A stretch of DNA of 35,954 nucleotides from Aquabacterium sp. (GCF_030652515.1 NZ_JAUSAR010000132.1:1-35954); one strand, 5' to 3'. Numbered from the stretch's first letter, positions 23,740 through 34,869 are shown. The notes: generated by a model from the sequence alone, not told the origin. Numbers and translations are program-made.

Positions 23740-24579
23740 CTATTTTTTCTGGCAAACCGGGCAAAAGAACGTGGAGCGTTGCCCTTGAACCATTCGGCGC
23801 ACGGGCGTTGCGCAGGTCCGGCACGGCTCGCCTTCCCGGCCATACACGCGGGTGCTGAGCTGAAAATGGCCTTGGCTGCCGTAGGCATCCTTGAAGTCCC
23901 GCAGGCTGGAGCCGCCCATCGCCAGCGCCTGGCGCAACACCTCCTGCACTGCCAGCACCAGCCGATCGCACCGGGGCCGACTGACCCGGCCCGCCTCCAG
24001 TTGCGGGCTGATGCCCGCCATGAACAGGGCCTCGCAGGCGTAGATATTGCCCGCCCCGACCACGATGTCGCCCGCCAGCAAAGCCTGCTTGATGGACACC
24101 TTGCGCCCTTTCAGGCGCTGGTGCAGGTAGGCCCCAGTCATGGCTTCGTCAAAGGGCTCCAACCCCAAACCGGCCAGCAGGCGCGCGGGCAGCCCTGAGG
24201 TCATGGAAGCGCCCCACACCACCGCACCAAAACGACGCGGATCGGTCAGCCGCAGCAAACCCGCCGTGGTGTCCAACTCGAAATGATCGTGAGGCCCGGA
24301 AGGCGCCAGCGACTTGGCAAAGGTCAAGGCGCCTGACATGCCCAGGTGCACCAGCAAGCCTTCGGGCGGTTTGTCAGCACCACCGACCAAACTCAGCGGC
24401 ACCCACAAATATTTACCCCGGCGCAACACGGGCCCCACCTTGGCGCCCTCCAATCGACCGGGATCACACCCCAAGGGCCAACGCAGGGGTTTGCCCATGC
24501 GAAGTGACAAAACCTGGGCGCCCAGAATCCGGGATGCAAAACTCTGGCGGGTGACTTCAACCTCGGGCAATTCGGGCAT
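23740..24579 (-). CDS. mutM: Formamidopyrimidine-DNA glycosylase
   Basis: Excises 8-oxoguanine and formamidopyrimidines, with AP lyase activity. The start is fixed by the mature N-terminus PELPEVEV, where Pro2 is the catalytic nucleophile and Glu3 is also required. The ATG is therefore at 24579, not the upstream ATG at 24588. The 279 residues include [20 protein letters not shown], the H2TH segment around [20 protein letters not shown] and the C-terminal zinc finger C-x2-C-x16-C-x2-C (CRTC ... CPVC). It is divergent from the TPR gene with a short shared promoter region. Confidence 0.97.
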   Translation of the reverse strand: MPELPEVEVTRQSFASRILGAQVLSLRMGKPLRWPLGCDPGRLEGAKVGPVLRRGKYLWVPLSLVGGADKPPEGLLVHLGMSGALTFAKSLAPSGPHDHFELDTTAGLLRLTDPRRFGAVVWGASMTSGLPARLLAGLGLEPFDEAMTGAYLHQRLKGRKVSIKQALLAGDIVVGAGNIYACEALFMAGISPQLEAGRVSRPRCDRLVLAVQEVLRQALAMGGSSLRDFKDAYGSQGHFQLSTRVYGREGEPCRTCATPVRRMVQGQRSTFFCPVCQKK

Positions 24580-24632
24580 GGGCCGCATTATCGATGCCGT
24601 ATCAATAGAATGGCCACAAACACGGAGAGTTC

Positions 24633-26468
24633 ATGCCTGCACTGACTGCCACCAAGCTTCCCCACTCCTTGAAAGCCCTCGGCCAGGCCTTGGCCCTGAG
24701 CGGGCTGTTGCTGGGCGGCCCCAACCTGTCCTGGGCGGCAGATGCTGCGTCCACCGCAGAGACCGCGCCCGCGCCCGCATTTCAGAACTCCCGCATGGAC
24801 GGGGCCTTGTTCTACCAAACCCTGGTGAGCGAGGTTCAGGCGCGCAGCGGCAACGTCGGGTCGGCCTATCAGATTTATCTGGAACTGGCGCGCAAGCACC
24901 GCAATCCGGAACTCTTCAAACGCGCGGTCGAGATCGCCCTTCAAGCCCGCGCGGGCGAAGAGGCCCTGACGGCAGCCAAAGCCTGGCGTCAGGTTTCCCC
25001 TCACTCCAAAGAGGCGGCCGAGTTCACCGTGCAGATTTTGCTGGCGCTGGGCCGAAGCAAAGAACTGGTCGATCCGCTCAAATCACTCATCCAGCTCAGC
25101 CCCACCCCGCAGCAACCCCTGATGATTGCCTCGCTGCCCCGCTCGCTGGCCCGATTGGCCGACCGCCGGGCCGCCGCGCAAGTGATTGATGAAGTCACCC
25201 AACCATGGCGCCAGCGCCAGCCCGCACTGGCCGAAGCCTGGGTGGCCAGTGGCGAAGGCTGGCTCGCCGCCAAAGACACCGCAAAAGCATTCGAAGCCGC
25301 CAAGAAGGCCAAAGCGCTGCAGCCTCAAAGCCTCGGGGCCGGCTTGTTGGCCATCAACCTGATGGAAGAGGCCCCCGGCGCCGAAGACCTGATCCGAGAG
25401 CAACTCGCGCGCAGCGACGCCCCCAAGCTGCTGCGCCTGGCCTATGCGCGCAAGCTGGCAGGCTTGCAGCGCATGGACGAGGCCGCCGAGCAACTGGACA
25501 GCGTGGTCCAGGCTCAACCTGAGCAGATCAGCGCCTGGCTGACCTTGGCCGCCGTGCGCCTGGAGCTGCGCCAGCCAGACCTGGCCGAGGTGGCCCTGCA
25601 GCGTTTCCTGGCACTGAAAAAACAAACGCCTGACAAGTCAGCCGCTGTGGAGGGCAAATCGGCCACGCTTGATCAGGCACAGGTGGCCCTGGACGCCGAC
25701 ACCAGCGAAGAGCAGGCCTACACCCTGCTGGCCCAGGTCGAGGAGCAACGCGGTAACTGGCAAGCCGCCCTGGCATGGCTGCAACGCGTTGAAAAATCCG
25801 ACGACAGCCTGCTCATCCAGAGCCAGCGCGCCAAGCTCATGGCCAAGCAAGGCAAACTGAAGGAAGGCCGCGCCCTGATCCGCGCCATGCCGGAGAGCGA
25901 ACCACGCGATGCCCTGGCCAAATTGCAAGCCGAAACCCAGCTGCTGCGCGACCTCAACGAATGGGACGCCGCCTACAGCGTGATGGCCGAGGCCAACCAA
26001 CGCTTCCCGGACGACGCCGATCTGCTCTACGAGCAGGCCATGCTGGCCGAGCACCTGCAAAGGTACGACGAGATGGAAAAGATGTTGCGGCGGGCCATCG
26101 AGCTCAAACCCGACAACCCCAATTCGTACAATGCTCTGGGCTACAGCTTGGCCGACCGCAACCTGCGCCTGGATGAAGCCCGCATCCTGATCCGCAAGGC
26201 CCTGGAACTGCGCCCCGGTGACCCCTTCATCACCGACAGCCTGGGCTGGCTGGAGTTCCGAAGCGGTCGGATCCCCGAGGCCCTGGTGTTGCTGCGCCAA
26301 GCCTACCAAGCACGCCCCGATGCTGAAATCGCCGCCCACCTGGGCGAAGTGATGTGGGCGCAAGGCGAACGCGACGAAGCCATCAAGATCTGGCGCAAGG
26401 CCCAGGCACGCGACGCCAAGAACGAGTCCTTGCTCGACACCATCAAGCGCCTGCAAGTCCAGCTGTGA
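24633..26468 (+). CDS. Exported TPR-repeat protein
   Basis: An N-terminal signal peptide (about 1-37, hydrophobic LALSGLLLGG, cleavage after a SWAADA-type site) precedes a helical protein of 611 residues built of tetratricopeptide repeats. The repeats are clearest at about 455-570 (NPNSYNALGYSLADRNLRLD, LRPGDPFITDSLGWLEFRSG and AHLGEVMWAQGERDEAIKIW). The gene commonly precedes lolB in betaproteobacteria. The lolB GTG overlaps its stop by four bases, forming an operon with lolB and ispE. TPR proteins are scaffolds, and an envelope-assembly role is an inference from the lolB linkage. Confidence 0.88.
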   Translation: MPALTATKLPHSLKALGQALALSGLLLGGPNLSWAADAASTAETAPAPAFQNSRMDGALFYQTLVSEVQARSGNVGSAYQIYLELARKHRNPELFKRAVEIALQARAGEEALTAAKAWRQVSPHSKEAAEFTVQILLALGRSKELVDPLKSLIQLSPTPQQPLMIASLPRSLARLADRRAAAQVIDEVTQPWRQRQPALAEAWVASGEGWLAAKDTAKAFEAAKKAKALQPQSLGAGLLAINLMEEAPGAEDLIREQLARSDAPKLLRLAYARKLAGLQRMDEAAEQLDSVVQAQPEQISAWLTLAAVRLELRQPDLAEVALQRFLALKKQTPDKSAAVEGKSATLDQAQVALDADTSEEQAYTLLAQVEEQRGNWQAALAWLQRVEKSDDSLLIQSQRAKLMAKQGKLKEGRALIRAMPESEPRDALAKLQAETQLLRDLNEWDAAYSVMAEANQRFPDDADLLYEQAMLAEHLQRYDEMEKMLRRAIELKPDNPNSYNALGYSLADRNLRLDEARILIRKALELRPGDPFITDSLGWLEFRSGRIPEALVLLRQAYQARPDAEIAAHLGEVMWAQGERDEAIKIWRKAQARDAKNESLLDTIKRLQVQL

Positions 26469-27028
26469 TCCCGAAACGTGCCTGGATCGCCGCCGCGCTG
26501 CTGGCCTGCCTGAGCGCCTGCTCGCAATTCCCGGCGCGGCCGTCCGACGCTGCACGACAGTCCACGTCGGCAGACCAACTGGCCTTGCAAGGCCAGCTCA
26601 GCGTCAAGCTGCAAGCATTTCAAGGCCAGGAAGCCAAAGGCCTGAGCATGGGCTTCTTCTTCAATGGGGGACCGCAAGGTGGCCAACTGGACCTGATGAC
26701 CCCCATGGGCAGCCAGGTGGCCCGCGTGCATTGGACCGACGCGGACGCCTGGCTGCAAACCGACCAGGGCAACCGGCACTTCGACACCCTGGGCGAACTC
26801 AGCCAGGAGGTGCTGGGCGAACCCTTGCCCCTGGCCGCCTTGATGCACTGGGTGCAAGGCAGACCTGCCCCCGGCCTGCCCGACCCCATCAATACCCAAG
26901 CCAAATCGTTCGAGCAAAGCGGCTGGCAAATCGACACCACCGAGATCGGCATCGGACGACTCATCGCCCAGCGCCCTGCCAGCACCACGCTGCGTGGCAT
27001 CACCGTTCGAATCCGGCTCGACCGCTGA
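26465..27028 (+). CDS. lolB: Outer-membrane lipoprotein LolB
   Basis: Receives lipoproteins from LolA and inserts them into the outer membrane. The product has 187 residues, close to the family length. The start is GTG 26465, overlapping the stop of the TPR gene (GTGA). A signal sequence follows immediately, with the lipobox LSAC and lipidated C19. An alternative ATG at 26354 would add residues before the signal peptide and is rejected. The mature part has QGQLSVKL, FNGGPQGGQLDLMTPMGSQV and QSGWQIDTTEI, typical of the LolB barrel. It sits directly upstream of ispE, the usual order. Confidence 0.93.
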   Translation: MIPKRAWIAAALLACLSACSQFPARPSDAARQSTSADQLALQGQLSVKLQAFQGQEAKGLSMGFFFNGGPQGGQLDLMTPMGSQVARVHWTDADAWLQTDQGNRHFDTLGELSQEVLGEPLPLAALMHWVQGRPAPGLPDPINTQAKSFEQSGWQIDTTEIGIGRLIAQRPASTTLRGITVRIRLDR

Positions 27029-27035
27029 CACCACC

Positions 27036-27908
27036 ATGCCCAGCCTGCACAACCTGGCCGCGCCCGCCAAGCTCAACCTCTTCCTGCACATCACAGGCAG
27101 GCGTGATGACGGTTACCACCTGCTGCAATCAGTGTTCGTGTTGATCGACTGGGCCGACACCCTGCACATCGACACCCGCGACGATGGCCAATTGCAGCGG
27201 CACGACCTGGGCCCGGCCTTGCCCACCGATGACCTCTGCCTGCGCGCTGCACGCTTGCTCCAGAAGGAAAGCGGCACCTCGCAAGGCGCCGATATCCACA
27301 TCGACAAACAGGTGCCGTGGGGCGCTGGCATGGGCGGCGGCAGTTCCGACGCGGCCACCGTGCTGCTGGCATTGAACCAACTGTGGGGCCTGCACTGGCA
27401 CCGCGATCGGCTGGCCGAGCTGGCCGTTCAACTGGGCGCCGACGTGCCTTTTTTCATCCACGGCCACAACGCCTGGGTCGAGGGCATCGGCGAGCAGATC
27501 ATGCCCATCGCCCTGCCCGCCGAGTTGATCAGCACCCCCTTGGCGGTACTGAAACCCCCTGTGGTTGTGCCGACACAGGCCATTTTTGCCAGCCCGCACC
27601 TTTCCCGCGACACCGAAGCTGCTACAATTTCGCTCTTTCTTGCAGCGCCCAAGTGCTTTGGCCGCAACGACTTGCAAGCTCCCGCAGAGCGCTACAACAG
27701 TCAGATCAACCAGGCACTTGAGATCATGCAGAGACGCTTCGGCAACAGTCGCATGACAGGTTCCGGCAGCGCGGTGTTCTCCTGGTTGGAGGCGCCCGCA
27801 ACCAACCAGTCATTCACGCCTGCTGACGTGTCCCTGGATGATCCCTCATGGGCCGGACGCCTCTGCCGCGTTCTGGGTCGCCACCCGCTGTTTGATGCTT
27901 TGACCTGA
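27036..27908 (+). CDS. ispE: 4-diphosphocytidyl-2-C-methyl-D-erythritol kinase
   Basis: ATP-dependent GHMP kinase of the MEP isoprenoid pathway, 290 residues. The start is ATG 27036, since an upstream in-frame ATG (26994) lies inside lolB. Motifs are the N-terminal APAKLNLFLHITGRRDDGYH with catalytic Lys, the glycine-rich ATP loop VPWGAGMGGGSSDAA (about 93-107), LGADVPFF with the catalytic Asp, and the third GHMP motif MTGSGSAVFSWL. It ends the TPR-lolB-ispE operon. prs follows after a tRNA, as in many betaproteobacteria. Confidence 0.97.
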   Translation: MPSLHNLAAPAKLNLFLHITGRRDDGYHLLQSVFVLIDWADTLHIDTRDDGQLQRHDLGPALPTDDLCLRAARLLQKESGTSQGADIHIDKQVPWGAGMGGGSSDAATVLLALNQLWGLHWHRDRLAELAVQLGADVPFFIHGHNAWVEGIGEQIMPIALPAELISTPLAVLKPPVVVPTQAIFASPHLSRDTEAATISLFLAAPKCFGRNDLQAPAERYNSQINQALEIMQRRFGNSRMTGSGSAVFSWLEAPATNQSFTPADVSLDDPSWAGRLCRVLGRHPLFDALT

Positions 27909-27952
27909 TTTTTTTCAGCGTCATGCACAAACAGCGAAAAAAACCCAAGAAC

Positions 27953-27982
27953 TTGCGGCAGTCGCAAAAAACCGGCTATACT
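27953..27982 (+). promoter_or_regulatory. Promoter for tRNA-Gln
   Basis: TTGCGG (27953-27958) and TATACT (27977-27982) are separated by 18 bp. TATACT is one base from the consensus -10. The predicted transcript would start about 27989, roughly 70 bp before the mature tRNA, and could continue into prs. Confidence 0.6.
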
Positions 27983-28061
27983 GTGAGGCTTCTCGCATGA
28001 GAGAACAAGCTACCGGTTTCGGTGATCTTCCCTGAAAAGCGAAGGCCACCGGATCCCGTGT

Positions 28062-28138
28062 AGGGGAGTCGCCAAGTTGGTTAAGGCATCGGATTTTGAT
28101 TCCGACATGCGAAGGTTCGAATCCTTCTTCCCCTGCCA
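28062..28138 (+). tRNA. tRNA-Gln (anticodon UUG)
   Basis: A 77-nt cloverleaf with CCA encoded. The acceptor AGGGGAG (28062-28068) pairs with TTCCCCT, with one G-U pair. The anticodon stem is TCGGA/TCCGA with loop TTTTGAT and anticodon TTG at 28096-28098. The T arm is GAAGG-TTCGAAT-CCTTC. It lies between ispE and prs, a conserved betaproteobacterial position. Confidence 0.96.
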
Positions 28139-28233
28139 GAATTTCTTCAGTACGTTCTCAAGAACGCACGCACATTGCCCGTCACCTCCGCCTGCGGCTG
28201 ACCGTTCAGCCGCACCGATCAAGGGCAAGGCGC

Positions 28234-29232
28234 ATGGGCAAGATGCAATTTCACCGCCGTCTGCCGCCCATGCTATCCGACACCGTCCTGTTCACTGGCA
28301 ACTCCAATCCGGCGCTTGCCCAAGAAATCGCCTCGCACCTGGGTGCCGAGCTGGGCAAGGCCGCCGTTGGCAGCTTCTCGGATGGTGAAACCACGGTCGA
28401 GATCCAGCAAAACGTGCGTGGCCGCGAAGTCTTCGTGGTGCAGTCCACCTGCGCCCCGACCAACGACCACCTGATGGAGTTGTGCATCATGGTCGACGCG
28501 CTCAAGCGCGCCTCGGCCCAACGCATCACCGCCGTCATCCCTTACTACGGCTACGCCCGCCAGGATCGCCGTCCGCGCTCTACCCGCGTGGCCATCTCGG
28601 CCCGCGTCGTGGCCAACATGCTGGAAGCCGTGGGCGTCAACCGCCTGTTGACCATGGACCTGCACGCCGACCAGATCCAGGGCTTCTTCAACATCCCGGT
28701 CGACAACATCTACGCGTCGCCCGTGTTGCTGTCCGACCTGCAATCCAAGGGTTACGACGACCTGGTCGTGGTGTCGCCCGACGTGGGCGGCGTGGTCCGC
28801 GCCCGTGCGCTGGCCAAGCAACTGGGTTGCGACCTGGCCATCATCGACAAGCGCCGCCCCAAGGCCAATGTCTCTGAAGTGATGCACGTCATTGGCGAGA
28901 TCGATGGCCGCAACTGCGTGATCATGGACGACATGATCGACACCGCCGGCACCTTGGTCAAAGCGGCTGAAGTGTTGAAGGAGCGCGGCGCCAAGAACGT
29001 CTACGCGTATTGCACGCACCCCGTGTTCTCTGGCCAGGCCATTGAACGCATCAAGAATTCGCAGCTCGACGAAGTCGTCATCGCCAACACCATTCCCCTG
29101 AATGATGCCGGCAAGGAGTGCAAGAAGATCCGCCAACTGTCGGCCGCCTTCCTGTTCGCCGAAACGATTCGCCGCATCTCCGATGGTGACTCGGTCACCT
29201 CCCTCTTCTCGGAGCAGAACAACAACTTCTGA
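28234..29232 (+). CDS. prs: Ribose-phosphate pyrophosphokinase
   Basis: Makes PRPP from ribose 5-phosphate and ATP for nucleotide, His and Trp synthesis. The product has 332 residues from ATG 28234, which has AGGGCAAGG upstream; ATG 28243 or 28270 would also keep the conserved domain, which starts at [20 protein letters not shown]. Motifs are [16 protein letters not shown] (ATP-binding flexible loop), [12 protein letters not shown] and the PRPP-binding loop [12 protein letters not shown]. Longer frames to 28096 run through the tRNA and are rejected. Confidence 0.96.
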   Translation: MGKMQFHRRLPPMLSDTVLFTGNSNPALAQEIASHLGAELGKAAVGSFSDGETTVEIQQNVRGREVFVVQSTCAPTNDHLMELCIMVDALKRASAQRITAVIPYYGYARQDRRPRSTRVAISARVVANMLEAVGVNRLLTMDLHADQIQGFFNIPVDNIYASPVLLSDLQSKGYDDLVVVSPDVGGVVRARALAKQLGCDLAIIDKRRPKANVSEVMHVIGEIDGRNCVIMDDMIDTAGTLVKAAEVLKERGAKNVYAYCTHPVFSGQAIERIKNSQLDEVVIANTIPLNDAGKECKKIRQLSAAFLFAETIRRISDGDSVTSLFSEQNNNF

Positions 29233-29283
29233 TCCGACTTTCCTGACCGCCCGGGGCGCAAGCCTGAAGGTGGTCTTTTTCCC

Positions 29284-29309
29284 AAGCGCCTGGTCGCGGG
29301 CGCTTTATC
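29284..29309 (+). terminator. Possible weak terminator or attenuator between prs and rplY
   Basis: A 7-bp stem AAGCGCC (29284-29290) pairs with GGCGCTT (29299-29305) across an 8-nt loop, followed by only a short T run. It could reduce read-through from prs into rplY; the short T tract makes it uncertain. Confidence 0.4.
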
Positions 29310-29325
29310 CATACTGGAGTTATCC

Positions 29326-29949
29326 ATGAAATTCACCGCTTTTGAGCGTAGTCTGCAGGGGACCGGAGCGAGCCGCCGCCTGCGTCTCGTCGGCAAAGTT
29401 CCTGGCATCGTTTACGGTGCTGGCGAAGCCACCACGATCGAAGTCGATCACAACGCGCTGTACCACGCCATGCGCAAGGAAGCCTTCCACTCGTCCATCC
29501 TCGAGATGGAACTGGCTGGCAACGTGCAAAAGGTTCTGCTGCGTGATTACCAGCTGCACCCTTACAAGCAACAAGTGCTGCACGTGGACTTCCAACGTGT
29601 TGATGCCACCACGCGCATCCACAAGAAGATCCCCCTGCACTTCATCAATGAAGCTGAAGCACCTGCGGTCAAGATCGACAAGTGCACCATCACGCACGTG
29701 GTGAGCGAGCTGGAAGTGGAATGCCTGGCCGAGCAATTGCCTGAGCACCTGACCATCGACCTGATCGCCATGGTCAAGGGTCAAACGCTGCACCTGGACG
29801 ACGTCGACTTCGGCGCTGGCATCAAGGTGTTGACGCACGGCCGCAAGAACCCCGCCATCGCAACCGTGGTTGAGCCCGTGGCTGAAGAAATCATCGCCGC
29901 CCCTGTGGCCGCAGCTGAACCCGCCAAGGGCAAGAAGGGCAAGAAGTAA
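29326..29949 (+). CDS. rplY: 50S ribosomal protein L25/general stress protein Ctc
   Basis: Binds 5S rRNA in the large subunit. The 207 residues are the long (CTC/TL5) form: an N-terminal L25 domain (about 1-95) starting [20 protein letters not shown] with [20 protein letters not shown], and a C-terminal beta domain (about 96-185). The tail is Ala/Lys-rich (PAKGKKGKK). The usual prs-rplY-pth order is kept. A strong terminator follows 32 bp downstream. Confidence 0.97.
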   Translation: MKFTAFERSLQGTGASRRLRLVGKVPGIVYGAGEATTIEVDHNALYHAMRKEAFHSSILEMELAGNVQKVLLRDYQLHPYKQQVLHVDFQRVDATTRIHKKIPLHFINEAEAPAVKIDKCTITHVVSELEVECLAEQLPEHLTIDLIAMVKGQTLHLDDVDFGAGIKVLTHGRKNPAIATVVEPVAEEIIAAPVAAAEPAKGKKGKK

Positions 29950-29981
29950 TCTTCTTGGTCTCTTGAACAAAAAGCCCCGTC

Positions 29982-30010
29982 AAGCCCCGCTTTGGCGGGG
30001 CTTTTCTTTT
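29982..30010 (+). terminator. Rho-independent terminator after rplY
   Basis: A perfect 9-bp stem AAGCCCCGC (29982-29990) and GCGGGGCTT (29995-30003), loop TTTG, is followed by TTCTTTT. It separates rplY from pth. Confidence 0.9.
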
Positions 30011-30041
30011 GGACAAGCCCCCTTCATCATCGCAACCCATC

Positions 30042-30674
30042 ATGATTCGACTGTTTGTTGGCCTGGGCAACCCCGGCCCTGAATACGAAGACACCCGCCA
30101 CAACGCCGGCTTCTGGTGGATCGACTCGTTGGCACGCCGCTTGAACGTCAACCTGGTGGCTGACCGCAGTTACCACGGCTTCGTCGCGCGCGCCAACCTG
30201 CCCGGCGGGCCGGTGTGGCTGCTGCAACCGCAAACCTACATGAATGTTTCGGGCAAGTCGGTGGCGGCCCTGGCCAAGTTCTTCAAGATCCTGCCCAGCG
30301 AGATCCTGGTGGCGCACGATGAACTCGACCTGCTGCCTGGCCAGGTCAAACTCAAGAACAGTGGTGGCCACGCCGGTCACAACGGCCTGCGAGACATCCA
30401 CGCGCAGTTGGGCTCGCCTGAATACTGGCGGCTTCGCCTGGGCATTGGCCACCCCGGCATCAAGACCGAGGTGGCGGCCTATGTGCTGCGCAAGCCACCT
30501 CAAGCCGAACGCCAGGCCATCGACAAATGCATCGCCCAGGCCCTGGATGCCACCGAGGCGTTCATCGCGGGAGACATGGCCAAGGCCACCTTGCTGGTGC
30601 ATGCCCAACCGCCCAGGCCCAAGCCACCCAGGCCGCCGCTCGCGCCACCGGTGAGCGAACCCAAGCCCGACTAA
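30042..30674 (+). CDS. pth: Peptidyl-tRNA hydrolase
   Basis: Releases tRNA from stalled peptidyl-tRNA. The start is ATG 30042, giving [20 protein letters not shown]. The His of DTRHNAG is the catalytic residue, with the Asn of NVSG (substrate contact) and the Asp of HDELDLLPG. The conserved [12 protein letters not shown] loop is present. The 210 residues include a Pro-rich C-terminal tail ([12 protein letters not shown]) beyond the usual about 195. An in-frame ATG at 30009 lies in the terminator and is rejected. Confidence 0.97.
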   Translation: MIRLFVGLGNPGPEYEDTRHNAGFWWIDSLARRLNVNLVADRSYHGFVARANLPGGPVWLLQPQTYMNVSGKSVAALAKFFKILPSEILVAHDELDLLPGQVKLKNSGGHAGHNGLRDIHAQLGSPEYWRLRLGIGHPGIKTEVAAYVLRKPPQAERQAIDKCIAQALDATEAFIAGDMAKATLLVHAQPPRPKPPRPPLAPPVSEPKPD

Positions 30675-30712
30675 GCCGCAACAAACATCATTAAAAAAAC
30701 AGGGAGAAACAC

Positions 30713-31426
<714 letters not shown>

Positions 31427-31437
31427 TCAGGCGCCTC

Positions 31438-31977
<540 letters not shown>

Positions 31978-31982
31978 TCAGT

Positions 31983-32687
31983 TTAGTCGCCAGCGGCTGG
32001 CCGCGACACGCCCACACCACCTTCCACACGCTGAAAAAGGTGATAGTGCACCGCACCGGCACGGCCTTGCCGGTGAACACGCAGGCCGGGCACCGCCCCA
32101 ACAGGGTCGGTCGCGTCCGAAAAAGGCGCAGGTGCCTCAAGGTAAATCCAGCCGCCTTCGGGCACGCAGCGGCAGGCGGTCAGCAAGGCTTGTTCAAACA
32201 GGCCAGCGTCAAAAGGCGGGTCCAGCAAGACCAGGTCAAAGCCGGGCGCTGTGCCTGAGAGGCGGGCCATCCAGGTCAACGCATCGGCCTGCACGATCTG
32301 AACTTGTTCGGCCGCCAGCTTGGCCTGGGTGGCGCGCAGCGACTTGACCAGCACGGCCTCCCGCTCCAGCAGGCACACCGATTCGGCCCCCCGAGAGGCC
32401 GCCTCGAAACCCAAGGCGCCGGTACCGGCAAAGGCGTCCAGCACGCGCCAGCCAGACAGGTCCTGGCCCAGCCAGTTGAACAAGGTCTCGCGCACGCGGC
32501 TGGGCGTGGGGCGCAAACCAGCGACCACGGGCACGGCCAAAGGGGTGCGCTTCCATCGCCCCCCAATCAGACGCACCTCTTGCGCCGCGTGTGAGGCCAC
32601 TTTCTCAGCCGCCTTCAGCGCCACACCAGATGGGCTGGCGGTTGACTTGCTGGACGGGGCGGTGCGGGCTGAACGAGGTGGCTTCAT
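31983..32687 (-). CDS. rsmD: 16S rRNA (guanine966-N2)-methyltransferase
   Basis: SAM-dependent methylation of G966 in 16S rRNA. The 234 residues begin with a Lys/Ser-rich extension (about 1-37), followed by the conserved VRLIGGRWKRTPL. The SAM motif is VLDAFAGTGALGFEA (about 82-96) and the catalytic motif is DPPF at 156-159. RPTPSRVRETLFNWL is the typical family segment. It is divergent from ftsY, as in many proteobacteria. Confidence 0.95.
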   Translation of the reverse strand: MKPPRSARTAPSSKSTASPSGVALKAAEKVASHAAQEVRLIGGRWKRTPLAVPVVAGLRPTPSRVRETLFNWLGQDLSGWRVLDAFAGTGALGFEAASRGAESVCLLEREAVLVKSLRATQAKLAAEQVQIVQADALTWMARLSGTAPGFDLVLLDPPFDAGLFEQALLTACRCVPEGGWIYLEAPAPFSDATDPVGAVPGLRVHRQGRAGAVHYHLFQRVEGGVGVSRPAAGD

Positions 32688-32745
32688 CAAAAAGAGGTCC
32701 GTGGGAAAGCCCCGATTGTAGAAACCCCCACCCTACAATCCCAGC

Positions 32746-33861
32746 ATGTTCAGTTTCATCAAGAAAAAGCTGGGCCTGGGCGGCAGCCCCGCGCCAGCAG
32801 ACCCACCCGCCGCCCTGGCTCCCGAGACACGCGCTGCACCCGTTGCCGCGCCTGCCAGTGCACCTGTGCTTGCAGCCCCCCCCTCGGCGCTCGTCACACC
32901 ACCAGTGCCCACGCCCGTCAAACCCGCCCCGGAGCCCGTGGTGGAGCGCCGCTCGTGGATGGACAAGCTCAAGGCGGGATTGCGCAAGACCAGTTCCAGC
33001 ATTTCGCAGGTCTTCACGGGCACGCAGATCGACGATGCGCTGTACGAAGAACTGGAAGCCGCCTTGCTGATGGCCGATGCTGGCGTGGCTGCGACCGAGC
33101 ACTTGCTGGCCGACCTCAAACGCCGCGTCAAGGAGGCCAAAGCGAGCGATCCTGCGGCCGTGAAGGTTTTGCTGATCGAGGCCATCACCGAGCTGCTCAA
33201 ACCGCTGGAGCAATCGCTGGCCGTGGGCCAACACACGCCCACCGTGATCATGGTGGCGGGGGTGAATGGCGCCGGCAAGACCACCACCATCGGCAAGCTC
33301 ACCCGCCACCTCAGCGACTCCAACCAGCGCGTGCTGCTGGCCGCCGCCGACACCTTCCGCGCCGCCGCGCGCGAACAGTTGCTGGTGTGGGCCGACCGCA
33401 ATCGCGTGGACATCGTCAGCCAGGAGAATGGCGACCCCGCAGCGGTGACTTTCGATGCCGTGCAGGCAGGGCGTGCGCGCGGTTGCGACGTGGTCATTGC
33501 CGACACGGCCGGACGCCTGGCCACCCAACTCCATTTGATGGACGAGTTGCGCAAGGTCAAGCGCGTGATCGGCAAGGCCATGGACGGTGCCCCCCACGAG
33601 GTCTTGCTCGTGGTCGATGGCAACACGGGCCAGAACGCGCTCTCTCAGGTCAAGGCATTTGACGAGGCGCTGGGCCTGACGGGCTTGGTGGTGACCAAGC
33701 TGGACGGCACGGCCAAAGGCGGCGTGCTGGCCGCCATTGCGCTGTGGTCACGCGGCCGCCCGGGTGGGGCGGTGCCGGTGTACTTCGTGGGCGTGGGTGA
33801 AAAGCTGGAAGACCTGCAGACCTTCAATGCACGCGAGTTCGCTCAGGCCTTGCTGACCTGA
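32746..33861 (+). CDS. ftsY: Signal recognition particle receptor FtsY
   Basis: Membrane-associated GTPase that receives ribosome-SRP complexes. The 371 residues comprise MFSFIKKKLGLGG, a Pro/Ala-rich acidic-poor A domain (about 14-65), the N domain (about 70-160) and the G domain. Motifs are G1 GVNGAGKTTT (172-181), DTFRAAAREQL, G3 DTAGRL and G4 TKLDGTAKGG. The A domain is short and not strongly acidic compared with E. coli. The SRP protein gene ffh lies 1 kb downstream on the other strand. Confidence 0.97.
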   Translation: MFSFIKKKLGLGGSPAPADPPAALAPETRAAPVAAPASAPVLAAPPSALVTPPVPTPVKPAPEPVVERRSWMDKLKAGLRKTSSSISQVFTGTQIDDALYEELEAALLMADAGVAATEHLLADLKRRVKEAKASDPAAVKVLLIEAITELLKPLEQSLAVGQHTPTVIMVAGVNGAGKTTTIGKLTRHLSDSNQRVLLAAADTFRAAAREQLLVWADRNRVDIVSQENGDPAAVTFDAVQAGRARGCDVVIADTAGRLATQLHLMDELRKVKRVIGKAMDGAPHEVLLVVDGNTGQNALSQVKAFDEALGLTGLVVTKLDGTAKGGVLAAIALWSRGRPGGAVPVYFVGVGEKLEDLQTFNAREFAQALLT

Positions 33862-33864
33862 TAC

Positions 33865-33884
33865 CGCGGCACCTCAGTGCCGCG
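33865..33884. terminator. Hairpin between convergent ftsY and DUF2726 gene
   Basis: A perfect 8-bp stem CGCGGCAC / GTGCCGCG with loop CTCA lies just after the ftsY stop and overlaps the last codons of the convergent gene. There is no T tract on either strand, so termination activity is uncertain. Confidence 0.4.
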
Positions 33885-34674
33885 ACGACGTGGAAGCCTC
33901 TTCCAGTGGAACGGGGCTGGACTCCAGGTCATCGAACCAGGTTGATGGCGGCGGCTCTTTGCGCTCGGCTTCGTCGTCGGCAAAATCATCCGGGTTGAAG
34001 TCGTTGTCGTTTTCATTGACGGACATGCCATGCATGGCGCCCGCTGATTGCATGGAAGCAACCACCGCCGCGGCCTCCGCACTGCGCCGTGTCTGGCTGT
34101 TGGTGCCGACCGGCCGCTTGGGCATGGTCAAGGCCGCGCCCAGCACGGCTTCGCGGGCCACAGCAGGGCCAGGCAAGGCCCCTTCCAGCCACACATACAC
34201 GGGGATGCCGGCGGCAGCCAGCACGCGGTCCATGCGGGCATGGCGGCGCACGGTGCGCGGCTTTTCCTGTTTGACTGGCTGGCGCAACTCGACCACGGCG
34301 ATCACCTGGGACGAGTCGTCGCACACCACCAGGTCGGCGCAGATGGAACCCACGCGGCGCAACCACTCGCTGTAGGAGTTGCGCGTGGGCACGCGCAGAA
34401 ACCGGGCCAAGGGCACCTGCGCCAGCACCATGTGATCAGGCAGAGCCTTGCGCAAAACGTGATAAGCCTCACGCTCTGACCGGGTCAGGACCCGCGTCGC
34501 GGTGGGGCTCCAGGCCGCCAGGGTGTCACCCGCCTCGACAGAAGAGGTGCCTGCAACGCGCCGCTGCGATTTGGGCGCGCCACGGCGCGACCTCAGCACC
34601 AGCCCCACTCCGCACAAACCCACCAAAACCAAAATAGCCAGAACAGCTGGCCACCATGCATTCAAAACTGCCAT
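33874..34674 (-). CDS. DUF2726-type membrane-anchored protein
   Basis: 266 residues from ATG 34674. There is one N-terminal transmembrane helix (about 5-26, AVLAILVLVGLCGVGLVL). A domain with REAYHVLRKALPDHMVLAQV, SICADLVVCDDSSQVIAVVE and ARMDRVLAAAGIPVYVW follows, matching the DUF2726 nuclease-like fold (ADxVVCD ... VVELxxP; restriction-endonuclease-like core). The C-terminal about 60 residues are acidic and low-complexity (ENDNDFNPDDFADDEAERKE). In-frame TTG 34701 and ATG 34683 are weaker starts. Function unknown. Confidence 0.8.
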   Translation of the reverse strand: MAVLNAWWPAVLAILVLVGLCGVGLVLRSRRGAPKSQRRVAGTSSVEAGDTLAAWSPTATRVLTRSEREAYHVLRKALPDHMVLAQVPLARFLRVPTRNSYSEWLRRVGSICADLVVCDDSSQVIAVVELRQPVKQEKPRTVRRHARMDRVLAAAGIPVYVWLEGALPGPAVAREAVLGAALTMPKRPVGTNSQTRRSAEAAAVVASMQSAGAMHGMSVNENDNDFNPDDFADDEAERKEPPPSTWFDDLESSPVPLEEASTSSRH

Positions 34675-34869
34675 TGAAACCATCCACGCCCGAAAAACCA
34701 ATCGACACCAGCCCGATCAAACAGGCCCCATCGACAACATCGGCACATGGCCGGCATGACTCAAGTGGAAAGTACCAGTCTGGGCATCACGGGTCAATGC
34801 GGGCTTGCGGTCAATGCGGTGACAAAGCGTTTCAAACGTAGGCGGCGGTGTTGCGCCCGCCAGCACCTG

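Noticed and set aside
34845..34869. GGCGG/CCGCC hairpin after the ffh stop as terminator
   Set aside because: The stem is short, the loop is GC-rich and there is no T run on the minus strand.
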